Part shown: in pieces, positions 43,508 through 51,716 of the stretch | Numbering within the stretch: position 1 is the first letter of the stretch | Layout of the letters: each line of letters opens with the position of its first letter | Assembly: GCF_011752045.1 (NCBI RefSeq) | Contig: NZ_JAAKXW010000005.1 | Span: forward strand, 310,001 to 374,000 | Length of the DNA: 64,000 nucleotides | From: Microbacterium hydrocarbonoxydans | GTDB lineage: Bacteria > Actinomycetota > Actinomycetes > Actinomycetales > Microbacteriaceae | Direction: 5' to 3' | Notes under the pieces: generated by a model | The model's input: the letters and a program-made list of their open reading frames with translations, nothing else | Database searches by the model: none | What the model was told of the DNA's origin: nothing | Position numbers and translations under genes: made by a program

Positions 43508-46500
43508 GTGTGGCGACGTGATGGCAAGGCTGCGGATGATGCGGCGACGGACGCCGCAGTGACCCTCGGCGAGCTGCACGAGTCCGGCACCGGGGTCGAT
43601 GTCGCCCACGCGGCCGAAGCCGAGCGCACCCGCCTCCGCGCGGAGGCCGCCGATCTCGGCGGGGCGTCGCCGCTGATCACGTTCCGCGACACGGTCGAGT
43701 CGGGCATCGACATCTCCAAGGCCCACCCCGGCAGCCTTCCGCAGTTCATCACCGGGAAGTCGACCCTCCTGTCGAACCTCTTCCGCGACGAGGTCGGGCT
43801 GCGCACCGCGCGCCTGGCCGCGGAGCGGATCACCGCGAAGAACACCGAGCTGCGCACGGTCCGCGGCATCGAGGCCGTGCACCTCGCCGTCGGCGTCGCC
43901 GGATGGCGTATCGGGGGAGCGGACTTCGCCGCTCCCGTGCTGCTGCGCCCGCTCGCGATCCGCCGTCACCACTCCGATTTCGAGCTGAAGCTCCAGGGGG
44001 TCTTCGAGGTCAACCCCGAACTGGTGCGGATCGCCCGCGAGCACTTCGGCCTCGTCATCGACGCGGCCGGGCTCGCCGCCCTCGCCTACGACGGGGGCAT
44101 CTTCAAGCCGCAGCCGGTGATCGACAGCCTGCGCGCGACGACGCGCTCCATCGACACGTTCTCTGTGCAGCCGCGCCTGGTCGTCTCGACGTTCGCCGAC
44201 GTGGGCGGGGCGATGGCGCGCGACGGCCGCAACCTCGATCACCTGGTCCTGAACGCGCTCGCCGGTCACGTCGGCGACAGGGAGCAGGTCTCCGCCAGGC
44301 GCCCGGAGCCGCACCACACCGGACCGGACGACCGCGCCCCGGCATCCGACAACCTGCTGCTGGACGCGGATGCCGAGCAGGAGGCGGTGCTCGCCCGGAT
44401 CGCGGCCGGTCATTCGCTGACCGTCGCGACGCTGCCCGGAACCGGGGGCACGCAGACCGCGATCAACGCGCTCGGCGAGCTGGTCCGGGCGGGCAAGCGC
44501 GTGCTCGTGGTGTCGGCTCGGCGCTCGACGCTCGACGGGGTGCGCCATCGGCTCACCGGCATCGGGCTCGACAGCCTCGCCGTCTCCCCGGCGACGACCC
44601 GGCGCGACCTCGTCAGGGCGATCGGGCGCAACGAGAAGGCGACCGCGCCGAAGGTGAGCGACGTCGACGACGCGCTGGTGCGACTGCGCGCCGTGCTCCG
44701 CGACTACCGTCAGGCGCTCACCTCCCCGGTCGCGGGCACCGGCGCCTCCGTCCTCGACGCCACGCGCCATCTGACCAGGCTCGCCTCCGCCCCGAACCCG
44801 CCGTCGACCACGGCGCGCCTGAGCGCCGAGACGCTGCGCCGCCTCTCCGGGGACCGGTCGGGCGCGGCGGAGATGATGGCGCACGCCGCGCGGCTCGGCG
44901 AGTTCCGCTTCGGCCCCGACGACTCCCCGTGGTACGGGGTCACCTTCTCCAGCACCGAGGCGGCGAAGGCCGCGCACGGCCTCGCCGCTCGGCTGCACTC
45001 GACCAGCGTCCCTGCCCTGCTCGAGCGCGGATACGCGCTGATCGCGCAGACCCACATGCGTCCGTTCGCGACGATCCACGAGCTGGGCGAGTACCTCCGG
45101 CTCCTGCAGGGCATCCGCGACTCCCTCGACCGCTTCAGCCCGACGGTGTTCGAGCGCCCTCTCGGCGAGCTCATCCAGGCGCACGGCTCACGCCGGGACT
45201 CCCCGGGGATGTCCGGGGCGAACCGCCGTCGGCTCCGGCGGCTCGCGAAGGAGTACGTCCGCCCGGGTGTGCACGTGAGCGAGATGCACGAGGCCCTGCT
45301 GCGCATCCAGGCGCAGCGGACGCAGTGGCAGCGCTGCGTCGATGCGGGGGTCGCCCCGGAGATCCCGCTCGGTCTGGCCGACGTGTACGTCGCCTGGCAG
45401 CGGGTGGAGGCCGAGCTCGCCAAGCTGGATGCCGCGCTGGGCCGTCGTGAGCCGCTGGCTTCCCTCCCCGTCGCACGTCTGGTGCGGACGCTCGCCGGTC
45501 TCGCGGCGAAGTCCGATGTGTTCGACAATCTCGTCGAGCGCGCTGAGCTGCGCGACCGCCTGGCCGAGCTCGGGCTGGAGCCGCTGCTCGCCGAGCTCTC
45601 CGTCCGCCACGTCTCCGAGGCGCAGGTCGGGGACGAGCTGGAGTTCGCCTGGTGGCAGTCGCTCCTGGAGCGCGCTCTGCAGGACAACCGTGCGCTGCTC
45701 GGGGCCAACACGGCCGTCGTCGACCGGCTCGAGCGCGACTTCCGTCTCGTCGACGAGGCGCACGCCGCGATGGCAGGGCCGCTGCTCGCCTGGCAGCTCG
45801 CGAACCAGTGGCGCATCGCGATCGTGGACGAGCCGACCGAGGCCCGGCATCTGCGCAGCGCCCTCAAGCAGGCGACGGCGACCACTGCGGAGATCGTGGC
45901 CGCCGCACCCGCTCTCGTGAACGTGCTGGCGCCGGTGTGGATCTCGTCGCCCTATCTCGTCCCGGATATCCCGGACTCCGTCGAGTTCGACACCGTTCTC
46001 CTGGTGGATGCCGCGGCCATCAACCTGGCTGAGGCGGCGCCGGCGATCCGTCGCGCGCGGCAGGTCGTCGCCTTCGGAGATCCGGTCACCCAGCGCCCCA
46101 CCCCGTTCCACGTCGCCGTCGATCCCGCCGACGACTGGGAGCCCGAGGTGCCGTTCGATCCGGTCTCCGTCTTCGAGCGCCTCTCGGAGCTGCTCCCGGT
46201 GATGACCCTGACCCGGAGCTATCGCGCGGGCGGGGAGGATCTCGCCGAGCTCATCAACGACGCGTTCTACGGCGGGGAGATCGTCTCCCTCCCGTGGGCA
46301 GGCTCCTATCTGGGTCGAGGCAGCCTCACCGTCGACTACGTCGAGGGCGGCGTGGGCACGCCGGATCCCGTGTCGGGGGCGGTGGAGAGCCCGGAGGCGG
46401 AGGTTGCCAGGGTCGTCACCCTCGTCGTCGAGCACGCCGTGCACCGGCCCGACGAGTCGCTCATGGTGGTGACGGCCAGCGCCCGCCATGCCGAGCGCGT

Positions 46501-47227
46501 GCGCGCTGCGGTCACATCGGCGTTCGCCGGGCGCTCCGACGTCGCGGACTTCGTCGGCCGCGACACGGCGGAGCCCTTCGCCGTGCTCACCCTCGAGGAG
46601 TCTGTCGCGGAGAGCCGCGATCGTGTGATCTTCTCCCTCGGCTTCGGTCTCACCAAGCACGGCCGGGTGCTCAGCGACTTCGGCGACCTGTCGACCCCGG
46701 ACGGCGAGCGGCTGCTCACCGTCGGCATGACCAGGGCCCGCCGCTCGATGGTGATCGTGTCGTCGATCCGGCCGTCGGCATTCGACGACGGTCGCCTCGA
46801 ATACGGGGCCGCCACGCTCATGTCGATCCTCGGCGGTCTCGCGGCGCGTGCTCGCGACGCCCGGCTGGAGGACCTCGCCGATCCGCTGACCCTCGCGCTC
46901 GCCAGGGAGCTCCGTCGCCTCGGCGCCTCCGTCGACGTCGACTACCGCGGTCTGCTCCCGCTGGTGGCCCAGCACGACGGCAAGGCCGTGGTCATCGAGT
47001 CCGATCCGGAGTCCCGAGGGGAGTCGCTGCGCGAGACGCTGCGCCTGCGACCGCACGTCCTGCGCCGCCTGGGCTGGCATTACGTGCGCGTGCACGCCTT
47101 CGACCTCTACAGCGACCCGGCGACCGCCGCCACGAGGATCGCCGCAGTCCTGGGGATCTCTCCGTCCGCACCGCGGGCAGAGGAGGACACGCAGCCGATC
47201 GACATCGTCGACCCCGGCGATGCGTGA
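43508..47227 (+). CDS. DUF4011/SF1 helicase-like protein with degenerate ATPase motifs
   Basis: A 1239-residue protein. Residues about 50-260 match DUF4011. The SF1 (Upf1/Dna2-like) core follows: a Walker A-like LPGTGGTQT with Gly314 where Lys is essential, and a Walker B-like TVLLVDAAAIN with Ala835 where Glu is expected. Next come FGDPVTQRP, LTRSYRAGGEDLAELINDAF and a C-terminal VGMTRARRSMVIVS. A restriction-endonuclease-like end (about 1150-1230, VVIESDP then RRLGWHYVRVHAFDLY) is also diverged. The fold is clear but ATP hydrolysis is doubtful. Codon use looks native. The start is GTG 43508. Confidence 0.88.
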   Translation: MWRRDGKAADDAATDAAVTLGELHESGTGVDVAHAAEAERTRLRAEAADLGGASPLITFRDTVESGIDISKAHPGSLPQFITGKSTLLSNLFRDEVGLRTARLAAERITAKNTELRTVRGIEAVHLAVGVAGWRIGGADFAAPVLLRPLAIRRHHSDFELKLQGVFEVNPELVRIAREHFGLVIDAAGLAALAYDGGIFKPQPVIDSLRATTRSIDTFSVQPRLVVSTFADVGGAMARDGRNLDHLVLNALAGHVGDREQVSARRPEPHHTGPDDRAPASDNLLLDADAEQEAVLARIAAGHSLTVATLPGTGGTQTAINALGELVRAGKRVLVVSARRSTLDGVRHRLTGIGLDSLAVSPATTRRDLVRAIGRNEKATAPKVSDVDDALVRLRAVLRDYRQALTSPVAGTGASVLDATRHLTRLASAPNPPSTTARLSAETLRRLSGDRSGAAEMMAHAARLGEFRFGPDDSPWYGVTFSSTEAAKAAHGLAARLHSTSVPALLERGYALIAQTHMRPFATIHELGEYLRLLQGIRDSLDRFSPTVFERPLGELIQAHGSRRDSPGMSGANRRRLRRLAKEYVRPGVHVSEMHEALLRIQAQRTQWQRCVDAGVAPEIPLGLADVYVAWQRVEAELAKLDAALGRREPLASLPVARLVRTLAGLAAKSDVFDNLVERAELRDRLAELGLEPLLAELSVRHVSEAQVGDELEFAWWQSLLERALQDNRALLGANTAVVDRLERDFRLVDEAHAAMAGPLLAWQLANQWRIAIVDEPTEARHLRSALKQATATTAEIVAAAPALVNVLAPVWISSPYLVPDIPDSVEFDTVLLVDAAAINLAEAAPAIRRARQVVAFGDPVTQRPTPFHVAVDPADDWEPEVPFDPVSVFERLSELLPVMTLTRSYRAGGEDLAELINDAFYGGEIVSLPWAGSYLGRGSLTVDYVEGGVGTPDPVSGAVESPEAEVARVVTLVVEHAVHRPDESLMVVTASARHAERVRAAVTSAFAGRSDVADFVGRDTAEPFAVLTLEESVAESRDRVIFSLGFGLTKHGRVLSDFGDLSTPDGERLLTVGMTRARRSMVIVSSIRPSAFDDGRLEYGAATLMSILGGLAARARDARLEDLADPLTLALARELRRLGASVDVDYRGLLPLVAQHDGKAVVIESDPESRGESLRETLRLRPHVLRRLGWHYVRVHAFDLYSDPATAATRIAAVLGISPSAPRAEEDTQPIDIVDPGDA

Positions 47228-47417
47228 GGACGAGCCGCGCCAGCGCGTCGTCCGGGTTCCCGGATCCCGCCGGGCGCGGCTGACCCCGGTGCCCGGAACC
47301 GACACGGAGCCGGAGGCCGCCGTCCCCGGCGCTGAGGAGGCTCCGTCCGCGCCGGCATCCGGTCCGAAGGGGCCGAACGACGATCGCCTGCGGCAGGACG
47401 TCCCTCCGCACTACTGA
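47220..47417 (+). CDS. Small conserved hypothetical protein
   Basis: A 65-residue basic then Pro/Glu/Ala-rich protein, overlapping the end of the helicase-like gene by 8 bases. The C-terminal NDDRLRQDVPPHY resembles a conserved ending (NDxRLxxDxPPHY/W) that I associate with small actinobacterial proteins of unknown role. It has no membrane segment or signal. It is probably co-translated with the upstream gene. Confidence 0.7.
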   Translation: MREDEPRQRVVRVPGSRRARLTPVPGTDTEPEAAVPGAEEAPSAPASGPKGPNDDRLRQDVPPHY

Positions 47418-47427
47418 CGTGCGCGCA

Positions 47428-47465
47428 GAGAAGCCCGGCACCTCCGATGAGGGACCGGGCTTCTC
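47428..47465. terminator. Terminator between small ORF and mscL
   Basis: An 11-bp stem (47428-47438 with 47455-47465) contains an inner CCTC/GAGG hairpin, positioned for both convergent genes. Confidence 0.75.
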
Positions 47466-47480
47466 GGCTGGCGGATGCCG

Positions 47481-47879
47481 TCAGGCGCTGCGCTGATTCG
47501 CGAGCAGGTCGCGGATCTCGGCGAGCAGCTCGGTCTCGGTGGCCGCGGCGGGCTCCTCCTCCGGAGTGCCCTTCTTCGCCTCGGCGCGCTCCTTGAACTT
47601 GTTCATCGGGAACACGAACACGAAGTACACGACAGCCGCGACAGCCAGGAAGTTGATGATCGCGGCGATGATGGCGCCGAAGCCGAAGCTGGCATCGCCC
47701 ACGGTCAGCACCAGTGCCTTGTCGAGGCTCTCGGCCTTGAACAGAAGCCCGATGAGCGGGTTGATGAGCTGCTCGACGATGACGTTGACGATCGCGGTGA
47801 ACGCGGCGCCGATGACGACCGCGACTGCCAGATCGATGACATTGCCGCGGAGAATGAACTCCTTGAACCCCTTGATCAC
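47481..47879 (-). CDS. mscL: Large-conductance mechanosensitive channel
   Basis: A 132-residue, two-helix channel that opens under membrane tension to release solutes during osmotic downshift. The N-terminal amphipathic helix and TM1 are KGFKEFILRGNVIDLAVAVV with the gate region following; TM2 is about residues 70-92; the C-terminal cytoplasmic bundle ends LLAEIRDLLANQ. GTG 47879 is the family start (VIKGFKEF); an upstream TTG at 47891 is less likely. Mycobacterial mscL (Rv0985c) sits in the same neighbourhood as the next genes. Confidence 0.95.
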   Translation of the reverse strand: MIKGFKEFILRGNVIDLAVAVVIGAAFTAIVNVIVEQLINPLIGLLFKAESLDKALVLTVGDASFGFGAIIAAIINFLAVAAVVYFVFVFPMNKFKERAEAKKGTPEEEPAAATETELLAEIRDLLANQRSA

Positions 47880-47903
47880 GGGTACCCCCAATAGGTCAGG
47901 ACC

Positions 47904-48176
47904 TCAGGTCGAGGCCGGAGACGCCGCGGGAGCCTTTTTGGCGCTCGTCGACGCATCCGACTTCGATGATGCCGAAGCATCCTTCGACCCGCCGTTTTTC
48001 GCCCGCGAGTCGGTGCGATAGAAGCCGGATCCGTTGAAGGTGACGCCGATGGAGCCGTACTGCTTGCGCAGCGCTCCACCGCACTCGGGGCAGGTGGTCA
48101 GCGCATCCTCGGAGAAGCTCTGGACGGCGTCGAACTGGTGGCCGCACGACGTGCAGGCGTAGGCATAGGTGGGCAT
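47904..48176 (-). CDS. FmdB-type zinc-ribbon protein
   Basis: A 90-residue protein with an N-terminal zinc ribbon (CTSCGHQF and CPECGGAL, two CxxC pairs) and a Ser/Lys/Ala-rich disordered tail. The order FmdB, 5-formyl-THF cyclo-ligase, galU matches mycobacterial Rv0991c-Rv0992c-Rv0993; Rv0991c (Ruc) is a redox-regulated chaperone in M. tuberculosis. Similar activity here is inferred. GAGGAA lies upstream of ATG 48176. Confidence 0.9.
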   Translation of the reverse strand: MPTYAYACTSCGHQFDAVQSFSEDALTTCPECGGALRKQYGSIGVTFNGSGFYRTDSRAKNGGSKDASASSKSDASTSAKKAPAASPAST

Positions 48177-48189
48177 GGCGTTCCTCGGT

Positions 48190-48786
48190 TCAGCGTCGCG
48201 TCGGCGACAGGAGCAGTGTCTGCGTCGGGGTCACGACGCCGGTCACCGGCTGGTCGTGCACCTCCCGGGGCAGGGAGTCGAGAATCTCGGAATCATAGAC
48301 GACGGCATAGACGGGCGGGCACTTCTCCATGGAGCCGAGCGTCTTGTCGAAGTAGCCGCGCCCCCAGCCCATCCGCATCCCGGTGCGATCCACGGCCGCG
48401 GCGGGGATGATCATCAGGTCGACGTCGTTCACGGCCATCGGGCTGAGCACCTCGCCGGTCGGCTCGGGGAGGCCGAACATGCCCTCGATCACGTCGTCGC
48501 CGTCGCCGGCGACCGCCCAGTCGAGCAGGCCGTCAGCACGGGTGATCGGGAGGAGCACGCGGATGCCGCGGCGCACGGCACGGTCCACGAATCCCCTCGT
48601 GCCCGGCTCGGTGGTGGTGGAGAGGAAGCAGGAGATGGAGCGAGCACCCGTGGCGTCGACCAGTTCGTCGAGCCGGGCCGCGATGGCGTTCGCCGCGGCC
48701 TCCCGCTGCGCCTCGGAGAGCAGGGCCCGCCGTTCGCGGAGTTCCGCGCGGAGGGCGCGCTTGGCGTGCTCTACGTCATTCGACAT
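48190..48786 (-). CDS. 5-formyltetrahydrofolate cyclo-ligase
   Basis: A 198-residue enzyme that converts 5-formyl-THF to 5,10-methenyl-THF using ATP. Family features are the basic N-terminal RALRAELRERRALL, LLPITRADGLLDW and the C-terminal substrate/ATP motif MGWGRGYFDKTL. The start is ATG 48786 with minus-strand TAAACT (48794-48799) 7 bases upstream. It is divergent from galU across 42 bases and cotranscribed with the FmdB-type gene. Confidence 0.94.
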   Translation of the reverse strand: MSNDVEHAKRALRAELRERRALLSEAQREAAANAIAARLDELVDATGARSISCFLSTTTEPGTRGFVDRAVRRGIRVLLPITRADGLLDWAVAGDGDDVIEGMFGLPEPTGEVLSPMAVNDVDLMIIPAAAVDRTGMRMGWGRGYFDKTLGSMEKCPPVYAVVYDSEILDSLPREVHDQPVTGVVTPTQTLLLSPTRR

Positions 48787-48816
48787 GGCTCCGAGTTTAC
48801 GGGGGACCGCCACGGG

Positions 48817-48822
48817 TAGGCT
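48817..48822 (+). promoter_or_regulatory. -10 element for leaderless galU
   Basis: TAGGCT ends 6 bases before ATG 48829. Divergent TAAACT on the other strand is 18 bases away. Confidence 0.6.
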
Positions 48823-48828
48823 GAGAGG

Positions 48829-49716
48829 ATGAGCGACCACAAGATCAAGGCTGTCATTCCCGCAGCGGGGCTGGGTACGCGATTCCTGCCCGCGACGAAG
48901 GCGATGCCGAAGGAGATGCTCCCCGTCGTCGACAAGCCCGCCATCCAGTACGTGGTCGAGGAGGCGGTGGCGGCGGGCATCGACGACATCCTGGTGATCA
49001 TCGGGCGCAACAAGAACGCCATCTCGAATCATTTCGACTCCGTGCCGGAGCTCGAGGTGAAGCTCTCGGAGAAGGGCGACACCGGCCGCCTCGCCCGTGT
49101 GGTCCAGTCGAGCGATCTCGCCGACATCCACTTCGTCCGTCAGGGAGAGCCGAAGGGACTCGGCCACGCCGTGCTGCGCGCGCGCACGCACGTCGGGGAC
49201 AGCTCCTTCGCCGTGCTGCTCGGCGACGACCTCATCGACGACCGCGACCCGCTGCTGACCGACATGATCGCCGAGCATGAGCGCACCGGCGCCGCCGTGA
49301 TCGCCCTCATGGAGGTCGATCCGTCCAGCATCCACATGTACGGAGCCGCCGCCGTCGAGCCGATCGAGGGCTCGGACGCCGTGCGGGTGACCGGGCTCGT
49401 CGAGAAGCCGGCGCAGGAGGACGCCCCGTCCAACCTCGCCGTCATCGGCCGCTATGTGCTGCCGGCATCCGTCTTCGAGATCCTCGAGCGCACGGAGCCC
49501 GGCAAGGGCGGCGAGATCCAGCTGACCGACGCGCTGCAGGAGCTGGCCGCAGCGCCCGACGGCCCCGGCGTCGTCGGCGTCGTCTTCGGCGGCCGTCGAT
49601 ACGACACCGGCGACCGCGTGGACTACATCAAGGCGATCGTGCAACTCGCCTCCGACCGGGAGGATCTCGGCGCCGAGCTCCGTCCCTGGCTCAAGGAGTT
49701 CGCGGCTCGGCTGTAG
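48829..49716 (+). CDS. galU: UTP-glucose-1-phosphate uridylyltransferase
   Basis: A 295-residue nucleotidyltransferase making UDP-glucose for cell-envelope glycans. The signature PAAGLGTRFLPATKAMPKEM is at residues 10-29. The Lys/Glu pair in LVEKPAQEDAPSNLAVIGRY and the EIQLTDAL motif near the end are typical of bacterial GalU. The length is normal. The gene precedes a RimJ-type acetyltransferase gene; mycobacteria have moeA between these two, which is missing here. Confidence 0.96.
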   Translation: MSDHKIKAVIPAAGLGTRFLPATKAMPKEMLPVVDKPAIQYVVEEAVAAGIDDILVIIGRNKNAISNHFDSVPELEVKLSEKGDTGRLARVVQSSDLADIHFVRQGEPKGLGHAVLRARTHVGDSSFAVLLGDDLIDDRDPLLTDMIAEHERTGAAVIALMEVDPSSIHMYGAAAVEPIEGSDAVRVTGLVEKPAQEDAPSNLAVIGRYVLPASVFEILERTEPGKGGEIQLTDALQELAAAPDGPGVVGVVFGGRRYDTGDRVDYIKAIVQLASDREDLGAELRPWLKEFAARL

Positions 49717-49761
49717 CCTGCGGACGCGTGACGGGGTCTGCGGATGGAGACGGGAGCGGGG

Positions 49762-50373
49762 ATGCGACACGGGCCGGTCGAACTGCGCCTCGTGCGCACG
49801 CGGGACGCCCGCGCTCTGCAGCATGAGCTGCTGACCAACCGGGCCTGGCTCCAGCGCTGGGAGGCGACGGTCCCGCACGGGGCCGTCTCCTTCGACATGC
49901 GCCTGAGCATCAAGCGCCTGCTGCAGCAGTACCGCGACGGCGCCGGGTACCCGTTCGTCATGGAGTACGACGGGGAGATCGCCGGGCAGCTCAACGTCTG
50001 GGGCGTGGCCCGCGGCTCGCTGTGCTCGGCGACCATCGGCTACTGGGTGAGCGAGCGGTTCGCCGGCAGGGGGATCACACCGACGGCCGTCGCGATGGCG
50101 ACGGACGCGTGCTTCGTCGAGTACGGGCTGCACCGCATGGAGATCTGCATCCGTCCGGAGAACGCCGCGAGCCTGCGCGTCGTGCAGAAGCTCGGCTTCC
50201 GGTACGAGGGCCTGCGGCGCCGGTTCATCCACATCGACGGCGACTGGCGCGACCACTATGCCTTCGCCCTCACGACGGAGGACGTGCCGCAGGGGGTGCT
50301 CGCACGCTGGCTGAGCGGTCAGGTACCGCCCGACGCAGCGACCATCCCGCCCGCCGACCGGCTCGCGATCTGA
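49762..50373 (+). CDS. GNAT acetyltransferase, RimJ type
   Basis: A 203-residue N-acetyltransferase. Start ATG 49762 has GGGAGCGGGG directly upstream (49752-49761); the in-frame ATG at 49744 has a weaker site. The acetyl-CoA-binding motif is VSERFAGRGITPTAVAM, and the later MEICIRPENAASLRVVQKLGF is the standard GNAT motif B region. RimJ/RimL relatives acetylate protein N-termini; the target is not known. A TAGCCT -10 box lies at 49714-49719, giving a short leader. Confidence 0.88.
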   Translation: MRHGPVELRLVRTRDARALQHELLTNRAWLQRWEATVPHGAVSFDMRLSIKRLLQQYRDGAGYPFVMEYDGEIAGQLNVWGVARGSLCSATIGYWVSERFAGRGITPTAVAMATDACFVEYGLHRMEICIRPENAASLRVVQKLGFRYEGLRRRFIHIDGDWRDHYAFALTTEDVPQGVLARWLSGQVPPDAATIPPADRLAI

Positions 50374-50436
50374 ACCGGGAAGCACCGGGCGCCGCGACAC
50401 GCGACCCGTCGTCCCCGGCCGTGCCCCGTGTTCCCT

Positions 50437-50442
50437 TACCGT
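50437..50442 (+). promoter_or_regulatory. -10 element for leaderless sepX
   Basis: TACCGT ends 7 bases before ATG 50450. Confidence 0.45.
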
Positions 50443-50449
50443 TGTCGGT

Positions 50450-51301
50450 ATGGATGGGCCGGTTCTGAGCGGGGGAGTGATCGTCCTCGTCGCCGTGCTC
50501 CTGTGGATGCTCTATCTGCTGCCGTCCTGGCGCGGGCGCTTCCAGTACAACGCGGCCGAGCGGAACGCCGTGCGCCTGAATCAGGCGCTGCGGGTGCTCG
50601 CGGAGACCAGTGAGACGCCGGGAGAGGTGCGCCTCGAGCTGAACGCCCGCACCGCGCTCGCCCAGCAGAAGCTGGCGAAGAAGGTGCAGTCCGAGAAGGA
50701 GGCGGCTGAGCTGGCCAGGCTCCGTGCCGAGCTCGCCGCGACGCGGGCGGACCCGGTCGTGCGTCAGGCGCGTGCCCGGCGACGGGTGCGGATCGCCGCG
50801 ACCGGCATCCTCGTCGTCGGACTGGCTCTCGCGGGGCTCGGGGTCTGGCAGCTCATCGCAGCCGGGACGCAGACCCTGATCTGGGTCGGCGGCGCTGCGG
50901 TGCTGCTCGCAGGCGCGACCCTCCAGCGGATGGCGTCCGTGGCGGCGCGCGCCATGCGCCGACCGGTCATGAGGGAGGCACCGGCCGCGCCGCGCGTCGC
51001 CCCCGAACTCCACGACCAGGGGAGCGCCACCTGGACGCCGAGGCCTCTGCCGGAACCGCTCGTCTCGATGGCCGGCTCGCGGGCGCAGACCGCGTTCGCC
51101 GAGAGGGACGCGCAGGAGCAGCTTCGCAAGGCTGCACGCCTCGCCGAGCTCCGGGCTCGCGCCGAGAGGATGGCACCGCCGGAGCCGGTGCAGCTGCCCG
51201 CCCCCGCCGCCTCGACCCCCTACGCCAAGATGGGCTTCGTCGACGACGCCGAGATCGAGGCGCACGTGCGCGAGCTCCTCGCCCGCCGCGCCGCCGGGTG
51301 A
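50450..51301 (+). CDS. sepX: SepX/Rv0996-like membrane protein
   Basis: A 283-residue protein: an N-terminal membrane helix (about 7-27), a charged helical, probably coiled-coil region (about 35-110), two closely spaced helices (about 115-137 and 142-160) and a Pro/Ala-rich cytoplasmic tail ending with a conserved-looking helix (AEIEAHVRELLARRA). Architecture and position after galU and a rimJ-type gene match Rv0996 of M. tuberculosis and SepX of Streptomyces, an actinobacterial membrane protein required for normal cell division. Assignment rests on that, not on a search. Confidence 0.75.
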   Translation: MDGPVLSGGVIVLVAVLLWMLYLLPSWRGRFQYNAAERNAVRLNQALRVLAETSETPGEVRLELNARTALAQQKLAKKVQSEKEAAELARLRAELAATRADPVVRQARARRRVRIAATGILVVGLALAGLGVWQLIAAGTQTLIWVGGAAVLLAGATLQRMASVAARAMRRPVMREAPAAPRVAPELHDQGSATWTPRPLPEPLVSMAGSRAQTAFAERDAQEQLRKAARLAELRARAERMAPPEPVQLPAPAASTPYAKMGFVDDAEIEAHVRELLARRAAG

Positions 51302-51352
51302 CCGGCGCGGCGCGAGCTGCCTCTCCGGCGTGATAACGTAGTTGAGGTTCAA

Positions 51353-51425
51353 GGGCCTATGGCGCAGTTGGTAGCGCGCCTCGTTCGCATCGAGGAGGTC
51401 AGGGGTTCGAATCCCCTTAGGTCCA
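51353..51425 (+). tRNA. tRNA-Ala (anticodon CGC)
   Basis: A cloverleaf with acceptor GGGCCTA/TAGGTCC (51353-51359 with 51418-51424) including the G3-U70 pair that identifies tRNA-Ala, anticodon stem CCTCG/CGAGG around TTCGCAT (anticodon CGC) and T loop TTCGAAT. CCA is not encoded. TAACGT at 51334-51339 is a likely -10. Confidence 0.95.
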
Positions 51426-51431
51426 CCGAAA

Positions 51432-51468
51432 GAGAAGAGCCCCCGAGCGAAGCCCGGGGGCTCTTCTC
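51432..51468 (+). terminator. Terminator after tRNA-Ala
   Basis: A perfect 14-bp stem (51432-51445 with 51455-51468) with a 9-base loop lies just downstream of the tRNA. Confidence 0.8.
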
Positions 51469-51716
51469 GTGGGTCCTCCGTCGCTGTTCACGAGCCCGCG
51501 CGAATCCGCCCGGCGGGATCCGCACGTCCCTGTGCGCCCGGTCTCCGCGGATGCCGAGGACGGTCGGCCACGCCAGCAGCAGCACGTTGAACAGACAGCA
51601 CCGGTGTATACAGACCGGCGAAAAATGATGAACATCTGTCCAATACGGCACGTGCGGCGGCGGCCCGGAGGCAGTAGGGTCGCAGTCTCCCGTCACTTCC
51701 ACCCTGAGGATCAACG
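51469..51716. other. Intergenic region upstream of the APC permease
   Basis: About 250 bases without a convincing gene. The only structure noted is an inverted repeat CCGGT-N8-ACCGG (51601-51618) around GTATAC, which may be an operator or promoter for the permease. No good -35/-10 pair or ribosome site was found; GAGGATCA lies just before ATG 51717. Confidence 0.4.

Noticed and set aside
45188..47305. A 705-codon minus-strand frame
   Set aside because: It is fully antisense to the DUF4011/SF1 gene; composition is typical of a shadow frame.
51353..51716. tRNA-Ala as an integration (att) site with remnant element downstream
   Set aside because: No direct repeat of the tRNA 3' end and no integrase fragment were seen; only a terminator and a short spacer follow.
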